The translations under genes were made by a program, and so were the position numbers. This document shows positions 34,801 through 41,777 of a stretch of 41,795 nucleotides of DNA, one piece after another (the first letter of the stretch is position 1; every line of letters begins with the position of its first letter). The stretch is from Candidatus Anammoxibacter sp. GTDB taxonomy: Bacteria > Planctomycetota > Brocadiia > Brocadiales > Anammoxibacteraceae. Under the pieces are notes generated by a model. That model was not told the origin of the DNA. It made no database searches and saw only the letters and a program-made list of their open reading frames with translations. Location of the stretch: contig JAIQZQ010000048.1 in NCBI GenBank assembly GCA_021777105.1, forward strand, positions 1 to 41,795, read 5' to 3'.

Positions 34801-35385
34801 TTTAGCGTCCTCCACCAGTTGAGCCTGGCCCTCAATCTTGTTCTCCTGAACTTCAAGGAAGAAATTGTCATCGCCAAATATATCCCTATATTCGTTCACA
34901 ACCCTCAAAGCCTCGTCCTTTTTCCCATTTAACAAATACTGGTTTATTTCAGATTGCATGCAACCGCTGAGGCAGATAATGCCCTCGGAATGCTTTTTTA
35001 AAAACTCTTTGTCAAGGCGCGGCTTATAATAAAAACCCTCAAGATATGCGGCGGTTGTCAATTTCAGCAGGTTCTGGTACCCCGCGTTGTTTTCAGCCAA
35101 AAGAATTAGATGGTACAGTTTCTCCTTTTTTCCGTTTATCGACTTCTTCTCATTCATGCTGCCGGCCGTCACATATGCCTCAAACCCAAGCACGGGCTTA
35201 ATACCGTTTTCCCTGGCTTTTCTGTAAAACTCTATCGTCGCAAACATATTCCCATGATCGGTTAAGGCCAACGACTTCATGCCAAGGCTTTTAGCCGTTG
35301 AAATAAGGTCTTTCAGTTTGCACGCCCCGTCAAGCAGACTATACTCGCTGTGAACATGTAAATGCGCGAAATCAGGTTTATCCAT
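31891..35385 (-). CDS. dnaE: DNA polymerase III subunit alpha
   Basis: A 1164-residue replicative polymerase of the DnaE1 type. The PHP domain opens the chain (HLHVHSEYSLLDG, 8-20; LTDHG, 41-45). The catalytic aspartates lie in PDLDIDF (409-415) of the palm. A helix-hairpin-helix region (KNVGDKAI) and an OB fold (GGIVTELKTSVTKKGD) follow near the end. The length is normal for DnaE1, and there is no PolC-type exonuclease insertion. It is the first gene of the dnaE, MBL, gyrA run. The start has no clear ribosome binding site but matches the family N-terminus. Confidence 0.98.
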   Translation of the reverse strand: MDKPDFAHLHVHSEYSLLDGACKLKDLISTAKSLGMKSLALTDHGNMFATIEFYRKARENGIKPVLGFEAYVTAGSMNEKKSINGKKEKLYHLILLAENNAGYQNLLKLTTAAYLEGFYYKPRLDKEFLKKHSEGIICLSGCMQSEINQYLLNGKKDEALRVVNEYRDIFGDDNFFLEVQENKIEGQAQLVEDAKRISRELGIQLAATNDVHYMTAEDATVQDVLLCINTQKKFADKNRMQFSSREFYFKSQEEMAEIFADIPEAISNTAKIADRCNVEIEFGSVHLPAYVPTGDTGVDYKEGMPNDQFLRLLCETNMLKIYNVDKVEGVIKERLDHELKVIVDMGFVDYFLIVWDFINFSIKNRIQASGRGSGAGSIVAYSLGITNIDPISNDLLFERFLNSERVNMPDLDIDFCAEGRDKVIEYVRKKYGGDSNVAQIITFGRMKAKAAIRDVGRVLDIPLAEVNNIAKLIPPALGITLEEAREQTPELQALLDQRPDIKKLWDISTKLEGQCRHISTHAAGLVISDRPLTDYLPLAKNGDAVVTQFEDVAVVDHIGLLKADFLGLRKITVIVKAVELIKETTGKDIDIAKIPMDDKKTYDLLSRGEVKGVFQVETSRGIRELLLKLKPDCFDDIKPLIALYRPGPLGSGMVDTFVECRHGRQQPTYLHPKLEPLLKETHGVILYQEQVMRIANRLADFTLNEADNLRKAMGKKKPEVMAKFKGKFIDGSVKNGVPKDVAIKIFELMEFFAGYGFNKSHSAAYAVITYQTAYLKTNYPTQYMVAQLNCEMQNNEKVVGYMAECRRMGIDVLPPCVNESMSGFTMIAENRARFGLGAIKNVGDKAITSIIKERKKSGGYKSLADFCGKVDLRVANKQVIESLIKSGSMDSLPGHRAQLIAGVESALQIANLQSADRNNRQMSLFGDEDDEFQMMPEAETLPVVEEWTETEMLNAEKDSVGFYVSSHPLAKYEDVLKLYTKMSTASLAELPEGDDVFLGGIVTELKTSVTKKGDPMAYVTIEDFEGLAMCVVFKTQLAKYKEHFEVNQVIFVKGQIGFKGSGPSIRIKEVIPAEEAHKKLCGNVTLMLDESHIKEPNLLELRGKLSGNKGKCPVSLQMPTTDNRRVRIDVGNRFYVTVSDKFRDDMENILGPEKISFMPAWKSN

Positions 35386-35798
35386 TGTGATTTTTGAAAA
35401 AACAGTTAAAATTCAGAAATTCAGAAAATAAAAAATTCGCCGTAATTGCTCCGGCTGCATATAATTACACAAAAAATTGCCCTATTTTGTATATCAAAGG
35501 CGTCTAATATACAAAATATGTAAAAAAATTTCAAGGCTAAAACAAATCCCTAATCGCCCTTCATTCCCGGAATAGTGGCTAAAAAATGCGATAGAGGCAA
35601 GTTATGGCCACAGCTTTTTTCATAATTTTTTTTTACAAGTATTGCAAAAGAGCGAGTAATTTATTATGCTGTTAACTTCTTTGATTTTTTTAAGTAATTA
35701 TTTTGGATGATTTTAATTAATTTCTTGAATTTAACAATTTCTTCTGTTAAAATTCTCGAAAAATTTTTTAGATTTTTTATTGTATAGGAGATAGGTTT
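35386..35798. other. Divergent AT-rich control region between dnaE and the coiled-coil gene
   Basis: About 410 bases with no gene. The half near 35600-35780 is very rich in A and T. An AGGAG ribosome binding site lies at about 35786-35790, for the plus-strand gene. Promoters for both directions are expected, but I could not pick a consensus pair with confidence. Confidence 0.5.
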
Positions 35799-37061
35799 AT
35801 GTCTGAAAATGGTGGAGGAAAGACGAAAATAGTTTTAATGATATTGATTGGCCTTTTTGGTGTTATGAGCTTCGGTTTTGCTCTTACGGTAACCGACAAA
35901 TATAAAACCACGCGAAAAAGGGCGGAGCATCTGGAAGAACAAGTGAAAGCCGGCAAGGAAGAGGTGCTGAAGCTTCCTGCTATGGAGTCAAAAATGTTCG
36001 CCCTGGCTGACGCTGCTAAAGGCGCGCAAGGCGAAATGGAGTCTTTGCAGGAAGAGCTTGACGAAGCCACCGAAGAGCTTGACGCAGTAACAGAAGAGCT
36101 TGAAGCTCTTAAAGCCTCAATTGAAGAAGGCGGTGAAGGCGAAGATGTAGCCGAAGCTACAGAAGAAGCAGGAGAAGAGTTGGCCTCTGCTGACAATTCA
36201 GAGGTTGATTCTTTAAAAGAAACAGTTGCATCATTATCAGAAGCAAAAGAGACTCTGGAATCACAATTATCCGGAGCCGACGAAACTATAGCATCGTTGA
36301 AAGAACAGTTGAACAGCGCTAACGCAGCCGGCATCAAAAGCGCAAGCGTTTCTGCCGCCGCAAGCGATGTAGCGCTAACATCCGCTGTTTCAGTCACAAG
36401 ATCATCAACTCCTCATGCAGCGCCAAAGGGAAGCGGAAATCTTAATTACCTCTCAAATCCAGGCACGGTTAAAGACGCCGACGCTTTTCAGGCGCAATTA
36501 ATAGTGGCCGAAAGCAAGATTGCTGAATTACAAAGCACAATAGACGCTTTAAACGCCCCTGCATCAGCTGAAGCCGAAACTACGGAAGCAGTAGAAAACG
36601 CAGCCACTGTAAGAGGACTTGTTTATAACGGCAGAGCTTATTACACGGACGCAGCTACAAGTTGCGACAGCTCTTGCGAAAGGTTACATAACAGCGTTGA
36701 CAAGATCAATTCTTCAATCGCGCAATTAACAGCATACGCAAACGCCAGACAGAGCAGAAAAAACATTATCGGCGTTTCTTACAAATCAGCCGGAACCACA
36801 GCTGAAAGCCAGGCAAAGGTAGCTCAGGCTTTAAACGACGTTTTGGCAAGCTACACTGATATGTGCAAACTTATCTGCTCAAAGAATCTCTACACAACAT
36901 GGGAACGCGGCATGGCTAAAAGTTCGCTGGAGAAGAGGGTTTCTCGTTACATCGCCCAGCTTCAGGAAGCTAACGCTTCAGGAAACTTTGCAAACGGCCA
37001 GGATGTATCCTTTCTACTTTCCAAAATTCAAAACGAACAAAAATACTTTGTAATTCACTAA
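35799..37061 (+). CDS. Membrane-anchored coiled-coil protein with twin CX3C motifs
   Basis: A 420-residue protein of no family known to me. A single hydrophobic segment at about residues 11-30 (VLMILIGLFGVMSFGFAL) is most likely a signal anchor. A long Glu/Ala-rich coiled coil follows (about 40-180), then a Ser/Ala-rich linker, a second short coil (about 230-250) and a helical C-terminal domain (about 265-420). That domain has two CX3C pairs, C289-C293 and C356-C360, about 63 residues apart. Their spacing would let two helices be clamped by disulfides if the domain is periplasmic. ATG 35799 has an AGGAG site. A hairpin and a strong terminator follow its stop, so it is probably transcribed alone. 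Confidence 0.78.
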   Translation: MSENGGGKTKIVLMILIGLFGVMSFGFALTVTDKYKTTRKRAEHLEEQVKAGKEEVLKLPAMESKMFALADAAKGAQGEMESLQEELDEATEELDAVTEELEALKASIEEGGEGEDVAEATEEAGEELASADNSEVDSLKETVASLSEAKETLESQLSGADETIASLKEQLNSANAAGIKSASVSAAASDVALTSAVSVTRSSTPHAAPKGSGNLNYLSNPGTVKDADAFQAQLIVAESKIAELQSTIDALNAPASAEAETTEAVENAATVRGLVYNGRAYYTDAATSCDSSCERLHNSVDKINSSIAQLTAYANARQSRKNIIGVSYKSAGTTAESQAKVAQALNDVLASYTDMCKLICSKNLYTTWERGMAKSSLEKRVSRYIAQLQEANASGNFANGQDVSFLLSKIQNEQKYFVIH

Positions 37062-37079
37062 GTTATAAAAAATCGCAAT

Positions 37080-37113
37080 GCAAATAGATGGAGCTTTTGC
37101 CCCATCTATTTGC
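37080..37113 (+). terminator. Hairpin downstream of the coiled-coil gene
   Basis: A perfect 12-base stem: GCAAATAGATGG (37080-37091) pairs with CCATCTATTTGC (37102-37113) around a 10-base loop. No T-run follows directly, so it may be an mRNA-stabilising or attenuating hairpin rather than a full terminator. Confidence 0.6.
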
Positions 37114-37139
37114 AAAGGCTTTTGCCTATATCAAACATA

Positions 37140-37188
37140 AGCAGCGTAAAAACTATTTTAGCGGGCAAGTTTTTACGCTGCTTTTTTT
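37140..37188 (+). terminator. Strong intrinsic terminator
   Basis: A perfect 15-base stem: AGCAGCGTAAAAACT (37140-37154) pairs with AGTTTTTACGCTGCT (37168-37182), immediately followed by a T-run to about 37188. It is a classic rho-independent terminator on the plus strand and insulates ndk from the gene before it. Confidence 0.85.
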
Positions 37189-37274
37189 ATATACAGCCCG
37201 CAACGCGCCAATGCAATTTCCACGCAAACAGCATGTGCGCATTTTTAACAGACAGGAAAAGAGAGTGAATTATT

Positions 37275-37802
37275 ATGACAAATACTGAAAACTCGGAAGG
37301 CTCTGAAGTTGAACAGACCCTGGTTTTAATTAAACCGGACGGGCTGGTAAAATCATTGACCGGCAACATTATTGACAAGCTTTCAGAAAGCGAATTGATC
37401 ATTGTCGGCGCAAAAGTCGTAGAGGTAAGCAAAGATCTTGCTGAAACTCATTATAGAGATCTAAAAGGCCAGAAATTCTTTGATGATCTTATTAAATACA
37501 TAAGAGGCGAATATCACACAAGGCGCGTATTGGCCATGGTTTATCACGGCGAAAACGCCATAACACGAGTGCGCCACATAACAGGAGCCACAAACCCTGA
37601 AGAAGCAAACCCTATATCACTGCGCGGCAAATACGGACGCATAACAACATCAGGCGTGTTTGAAAACGTAGTCCACGCCTCTAGCTGCCCGGAAGACGCT
37701 AAACGCGAAATACAATTATGGTTTGCCCCGCATGAATTGTCAAAAACAATACACGGCACAAAAAAAGAAACTATAACCAGAGAAGAAGTAGTCTGGGAAT
37801 AA
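37275..37802 (+). CDS. ndk: Nucleoside diphosphate kinase
   Basis: A 175-residue NDK that balances NTP and dNTP pools by phosphate transfer through a histidine. LVLIKPDGL (16-24) and the active-site block NVVHASSCPEDA, with phospho-acceptor H134, are clear. It is longer than the common 140-150 residue form. It has about 14 extra N-terminal residues, and a C-terminal extension (HELSKTIHGTKKETITREEVVWE region) as well as a modified RGKYGRITTSGVFE loop before the histidine. ATG 37275 has GAGAG about nine bases upstream. It stands alone, with a terminator upstream and repeats downstream. Confidence 0.96.
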   Translation: MTNTENSEGSEVEQTLVLIKPDGLVKSLTGNIIDKLSESELIIVGAKVVEVSKDLAETHYRDLKGQKFFDDLIKYIRGEYHTRRVLAMVYHGENAITRVRHITGATNPEEANPISLRGKYGRITTSGVFENVVHASSCPEDAKREIQLWFAPHELSKTIHGTKKETITREEVVWE

Positions 37803-38192
37803 GAAGCGGCAGGCACAAAAGAATGTTAGCTGGAGCAATCATGTAGATTGCTCCAGAACGTTTGTCAGTTATCGGTTATCAGTAACCAGCGCTTTGTTGG
37901 TTCAAGTCTCCGACTTGAACCACACTGACCTAAACTGGATTCATTATCTGATGCGGGTAGGGGATGGCTTTAGCCTCCCTTTTTAAGGATTCATTTCAAA
38001 AACAACTGCAATTAAATGAAACATATTTGACAAAAACGAATATTGAACGATGAATAACGAATGTCGAATTTCAAAGTAAGAGCAAAAGCAGAAGCAAACA
38101 AACCACTGAAATCAAGTAACCAGTAACCAGTTTTTGCCCTCTGCCCCACGCGCCTTGCTCTCCGCGGCCTGCTTCGCGCTTTCCGCTCTCGC
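37803..38192. repeat. Repeat cluster between ndk and folD
   Basis: About 390 bases without a gene. A small hairpin (GGAGCAATC ... GATTGCTCC, about 37832-37855) may terminate ndk. Then come an ATCAGTAACCAG phrase (37877-37888) and the module TTGGTTCAAGTC ... GACTTGAACC ... CTGACCTAAAC (37898-37935). TGCGGGTAGGGGATG and GGCTTTAGCCTCCC (37952-37979) follow, then another AGTAACCAGTAACCAG (38115-38130). These modules recur inverted near 24.9 and 26.8 kb. Confidence 0.7.
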
Positions 38193-39104
38193 CTACTGAA
38201 TCCCTAATTTAAACTTAAGAGATTTAAGAGTATTTTTCATAAGCATGGTAATTGTCATGGGTCCAACACCGCCGGGCACAGGAGTAATATAACCCGCTAT
38301 CTCCTTAGCTGCGTCAAAATCAACATCGCCTTTTAACACAGCCACCATTTTATTCGGGTCTTTTTTGCTCGGCTTCTCCCCTACCCTGTTAACTCCCACG
38401 TCTATAACGCATGAGCCCGGTTTTATCCATTCAGGTTTCACAAGGTCGGGAACTCCGGCGGCGACAATAAGGATGTCAGCCCTTTTGCAATGCGCGTCAA
38501 GGTTCTTTGTGCCGGTGTGAACAACCGTGACGGTAGCGTTGGCTCCAGGCCCCTTTTGAAACATCATATTTGCAATAGGCTTTCCCACAATATTTGAGCG
38601 CCCAACAACAACAACCTCGGCCCCTTTAGTTTCAATCCCCGAACGCACAATCATCTCCTGAATACCCGCCGGCGTGCAAGGAGGAAACTTAACCTCATCC
38701 CCCCCTATCATCAATCGCCCCACATTAATAGGATGAAAACCGTCAACATCCTTATCCGGATCAAGCGCGTTCAACACCTTTTTCTCGTCAATATGATCAG
38801 GCAGCGGCAACTGCACAAGAATGCCGTTAATAGTATCATCATTATTATATTTATCAATAAGGGCAAGAAGCTCCTCCTCAGGTATGTCAATAGGCTGAGT
38901 ATCCTGAATCTCATTAAACCCAAGCCTGTGAGCCGTCTTTATCTTTAAGGTCACATATGATATTGAAGCCGGATTCTCGCCCACAAGTATTGTAACCAGC
39001 CCCGGCACCGCCCCATGCCCGCGTTTAATAGTAGCCACCTCATCGGCAATTTCAGTTAAAATTTGTTCCCTGATTTCAGTCCCTTTAATCAATTTAGCAG
39101 ACAT
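38193..39104 (-). CDS. folD: Bifunctional methylenetetrahydrofolate dehydrogenase / methenyltetrahydrofolate cyclohydrolase
   Basis: A 303-residue FolD, which oxidises 5,10-methylene-THF to 10-formyl-THF in one-carbon metabolism. The signatures SYVTLKIKTAHRLGF (catalytic lysine in the Y-x3-K pattern), VQLPLPDH, VDGFHPINVGRL, VVVGRSNIVGKP and TPVPGGVGPMT are intact. The frame opens 10 codons earlier, but ATG 39104 gives the usual MSAKLIKG start and has AGGAG about 12 bases upstream. It is a single gene between two repeat clusters. Confidence 0.97.
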   Translation of the reverse strand: MSAKLIKGTEIREQILTEIADEVATIKRGHGAVPGLVTILVGENPASISYVTLKIKTAHRLGFNEIQDTQPIDIPEEELLALIDKYNNDDTINGILVQLPLPDHIDEKKVLNALDPDKDVDGFHPINVGRLMIGGDEVKFPPCTPAGIQEMIVRSGIETKGAEVVVVGRSNIVGKPIANMMFQKGPGANATVTVVHTGTKNLDAHCKRADILIVAAGVPDLVKPEWIKPGSCVIDVGVNRVGEKPSKKDPNKMVAVLKGDVDFDAAKEIAGYITPVPGGVGPMTITMLMKNTLKSLKFKLGIQ

Positions 39105-39134
39105 TTCGTTTACCACTCCTTTCCAATAATTCAA

Positions 39135-39460
39135 ATAACATCAATAAAGGCGTATGGCCTATTATTAAAAAGATATAATAATAAACTACACGCGGTTGTA
39201 AAGCAAGCAAAAGCTTAACCAAGTTGGCAAAAGAGCAAGCAGATAGAACGCAGATGACACATATAACGTGGATTTACACGGATTAAAAAGCAAAAAAGTA
39301 AAAACAAACCACAGGCCGTAGGTTGGGTAGAGCTTCGCGAAACCCAACATTCAATTAAAAAAATCAAAACCGCTCTTACAAAAAGGCGCTAAAAAACACG
39401 AAATTAAAAGTAATACTGGAAATGATAGACGTAAATAATAATTGTAAAATTTGACAATTA
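39135..39460. repeat. Repeat cluster upstream of folD
   Basis: About 325 bases with no gene. They contain AACGCAGATGACAC and GTGGATTTACACGGATTAAA (39248-39288), the inverted form of the phrases near 26680-26725. Also present is GTAGGTTGGGTAGAGC ... GAAACCCAACAT (39318-39350), the inverted copy of 28395-28427. Confidence 0.7.
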
Positions 39461-39570
39461 ATGCATGTAATTACCAAGAAAAGAATTGATGAATTTAGCA
39501 AGATTCACCCCAATTCTCGTAATGCGCTTGAAACAATAATTACATACAATGAGAAGAAAATATCCAATCA
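39461..39570 (+). pseudogene. higB: Truncated HigB-family toxin
   Basis: ATG 39461 opens MHVITKKRIDEFSKIHPNSR and NALET, the start of a RelE-like HigB mRNA interferase. After about 28 residues the similarity stops: the catalytic core and C-terminus are missing, and the frame runs on into the start of the higA remnant. An internal deletion of roughly 70 codons is the simplest explanation. No toxin activity is expected. Confidence 0.72.
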
Positions 39571-39896
39571 ATGGCGAACATTTAAACCACACTTTATGCG
39601 CCACGCACAGATGCGGAATATGATAAACCGGCTAATTTTTTAGATTTCCTTATTGATGCAGCCGGTGATAACGAAAAACATCCTTTAGCATCCCTCATAG
39701 ACATAGTGGGATCATTAATAGAATCATATGGCAACGAACATTGCCTATTTTCAGAAGGCAACCCAATTGAAGCATTGAAATATTTTATGGAAATTCACAA
39801 TCTAACACAAAATGACCTTCCTGAAATAGGCGCCCTGATATAGTTTCTGAAATTATTGCAGGAAAAAAGAGCTTAAAATGTTCAGCAGATCCGTGA
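39571..39896 (+). pseudogene. higA: Decayed HigA-family antitoxin
   Basis: ATG 39571 opens MANI, followed by an in-frame TAA at 39583. The same frame then continues with TDAEYDKPANFLDFLID and HPLASLIDIVGSLIESYG, and the start of the XRE helix-turn-helix (EALKYFMEIHNLTQNDLPEIG). It is lost at a TAG at 39841. In the next frame, DIVSEIIAGKKSL completes the helix-turn-helix and stops at 39896. So there is one nonsense codon or small indel and one frameshift. It directly follows the truncated higB. Confidence 0.78.
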
Positions 39897-40222
39897 ACAA
39901 TGTTGTTTGTTAACTGCCGCGATGCTTGAATGCGTATCTACGATATTATCTCTATCAAGGCAAATATAAGAAGCGAGTATTTGCAAACGGTTTTAAATTG
40001 TTTTATTTGTGAGTATTTGGTAATTTAAAAGAATATTTTTCATGCAACTATTAGAGATTCTATTATGGAAGCGGCGCAGGCAAAAATGCTAAATTTATCA
40101 AAACCGTATAAGAATATAGCCAAGCTGCCATCTTAAACATATTAGCGCCACTTTTATTTTTCCGGTTTATCCGGGTGGGTGTAAAAATTAACTTTTTATC
40201 TTTTCTAAACCGAAATAGCGAT
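39897..40222. other. Intergenic stretch after the higBA remnant
   Basis: About 325 bases. It holds only short frames, for example a 23-codon frame from ATG 40065, that match nothing I know. I see no RNA gene or clear regulatory site. Confidence 0.4.
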
Positions 40223-40753
40223 ATGTCTACAATAACGAAAAACAATGTTTTTACATATCAGGATTTGATGTGTTTGCCTGAAGGCAATTATGAAATTATT
40301 AATGGAGAGAGAGTAGATATGGGCCCTACTGAATTCAGACACGGCGAGTTTGAACTAATCTTTGCAAATCTGTTAAAAACCCGGTTGACCAATCAGGGTT
40401 ATGTCTCAGTCGGAGAGATTGGAATCGTTATTTCCAAATCGCCGTTTAGACTAAGGGCGGCGGATGTGGTTTATGTTGCAAGGGAAACATCTCCTGAAAA
40501 ACCTGAGGGTATACTTGAGTTCGCCCCTGATCTGGTAATTGAGATACTTTCAAAAAGCGATACAGCGCCTGAAATGAATAAAAAGGTAAAGGACTACCTC
40601 TCTATAGGCGTTAAAAGGATAATTATTGTTGATCCATATACAGAGATGATAACCACCTATCCGCATGATTCCAAAGATGCTAAATATTGCGGTTTTGATG
40701 ATGAGTTTGAACTGTTTAACGGAGTAAATATAACATTGCGCGATATTTTGTAA
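40223..40753 (+). CDS. Uma2-family (DUF820) PD-(D/E)XK nuclease-like protein
   Basis: A 176-residue member of the Uma2/DUF820 family, which has a restriction-endonuclease-like fold and is abundant in cyanobacteria and other environmental bacteria. YQDLMCLPEGNYEIINGERVDM, RAADVVYVARE and PDLVIEILSKSD (the D...E-x-L-S core) are typical, and VKDYLSIGVKRIIIVDP completes the core. The family is usually linked to mobile DNA, with unclear function. The frame could start earlier (GTG 40175), but ATG 40223 fits the family start. It sits between broken toxin-antitoxin modules, yet this gene itself looks intact. Confidence 0.87.
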   Translation: MSTITKNNVFTYQDLMCLPEGNYEIINGERVDMGPTEFRHGEFELIFANLLKTRLTNQGYVSVGEIGIVISKSPFRLRAADVVYVARETSPEKPEGILEFAPDLVIEILSKSDTAPEMNKKVKDYLSIGVKRIIIVDPYTEMITTYPHDSKDAKYCGFDDEFELFNGVNITLRDIL

Positions 40754-41230
40754 TATTTAACGCAAAAAAGCAAATATGAAAAACGGTATTGAGAGTTTTT
40801 CCTAATTTGCGCGATTATGTAACGCGATTTGTCATTTCGAACATCAGGAGAAATTTCTAAACCCGTATGTTTAAGAGTAATTTTGGTTCTGAAAAAGCCA
40901 AAAAAACGAATTAAGTAAAGGGGCTGGATGGGATTTATTCGTTAAAACGGCTTTCAAATGATACATAAAAGAAACCATTTAACGCGCAGTTACAAAGGCA
41001 ATCTAATTTTAACGGATTCATATTAACATCGAAACAAATTTATCAAAGAATTCAACTCTTCATTAGCAAAACCACGCTTATATTGAATCATTTCTTTACA
41101 TAAATTCTTTTTAATCCTCTATTGTTTACAATCATGATCCTTGTTATGAATAATTTTAGCATAGTTAGCCTATCCTAAATTACTATTTACCGTTCAAATC
41201 GGGCGAGTTAAAACCAAATTCATTTAGAGC
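40754..41230. other. Non-coding stretch with a GTCATTTCGAA repeat
   Basis: About 475 bases with no gene found. At 40829-40858 there is TTGTCATTTCGAACATCAGG followed by AGAAATTTC, a form of the widespread GTCATTTCGAA...GAGAAAT intergenic repeat known to me from many bacterial genomes. The rest is AT-rich. Confidence 0.5.
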
Positions 41231-41353
41231 TTAAACAGTCTTTTGCGCATTATATTCTGATATTGCTATCCAGACGTCAATATCTCCTGTAGCGCGTGGA
41301 TGACCATGAAAAGCTACTGCGTACCCGCCAATTACTAAATACTCAGTTTTCTT
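41231..41353 (-). pseudogene. Nucleotidyltransferase fragment (AbiEii-like N-terminus)
   Basis: A 41-codon open frame with no start. It reads TEYLVIGGYAVAFHGHPRAT, then GDIDVWIAIS: the start of a family of nucleotidyltransferases related to AbiEii-type toxins (GGYAVAFHG and the D-x-D metal pair). It ends at TAA 41231-41233 and lacks the rest of the enzyme. It overlaps the end of the small upstream gene in another frame, so the original junction was lost by a deletion. Confidence 0.68.
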
Positions 41354-41528
41354 TTAGTTTAGTAATTGTAAGAGTTCTTTGAAGTCTTGTGGTAGTAGGA
41401 TCATAACCGAATATAATTTGTCTTACCTGTTCTAAGGCCTCTAATCGTTCAAGATAGGTTTTGTTTTTCCAATAGTCCCGCTTATCGTTATCTTTTATAG
41501 AGGTTATTTTAAATACTTTTTTATCCAT
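41343..41528 (-). CDS. Small partner protein of a nucleotidyltransferase module
   Basis: A 61-residue protein (MDKKVFKITSIKDNDKRD, then YWKNKTYLERLEALEQVRQI, ending LTITKLKEN). I recognise the pattern of a small protein, with the phrase Y/W-x-S/N-K-T/S-Y-x2-RLEALE, commonly encoded just before a nucleotidyltransferase of the kind seen here as a fragment. It may be an antitoxin-like partner. The frame is intact, but its mate is broken, so it may no longer serve a purpose. No ribosome binding site is evident. Confidence 0.65.
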   Translation of the reverse strand: MDKKVFKITSIKDNDKRDYWKNKTYLERLEALEQVRQIIFGYDPTTTRLQRTLTITKLKEN

Positions 41529-41535
41529 TGTTTTA

Positions 41536-41777
41536 AATGGTTACCAAGCAAACTCAGCCATGGTTACAACTTGGCCAGCTTTTATAACATATTATGATAT
41601 ACATAGTTAGGGAATTAGGAATTGATGTTAATTTCCCGGTTAGTCCGAAACATTAAAAATGATATACATGTGCCATATACTTTTTTATGGATCATTTTGT
41701 AACTTTGGAATATCAAAGGCTTTACACAATATGCATAGTCATAAGTTTAGCTGAATATTCTTGGTAACCATTAAAAA
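41536..41777. repeat. Inverted repeat pair at the window end
   Basis: AATGGTTACCAAG (41536-41548) and CTTGGTAACCATT (41760-41772) are perfect inverted copies, extending imperfectly outward by four or five A/T bases. They bracket about 210 bases of AT-rich DNA with no gene. This could be a small non-autonomous element (MITE) or chance symmetry of two regulatory sites. Confidence 0.5.

Noticed and set aside
35777..36397. A 206-residue minus-strand frame opposite the coiled-coil gene at 35.8 kb
   Set aside because: Its Ser/Ala-rich sequence is what a Glu/Ala-rich coiled coil gives when read antisense; the plus-strand gene has the ribosome binding site and terminator.
37895..37925. A tRNA-like T-arm (GGTTCAAGTCTCCGACTTGAACC)-type stretch
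   Set aside because: It is a plain palindrome inside a dispersed repeat; no acceptor, D or anticodon arms can be formed around it, and the same module recurs at 26.8 kb.
40829..40861. Riboswitch or small RNA in the stretch after the Uma2 gene
   Set aside because: The only recognisable element is a common GTCATTTCGAA intergenic repeat; no conserved aptamer core or downstream gene to control.
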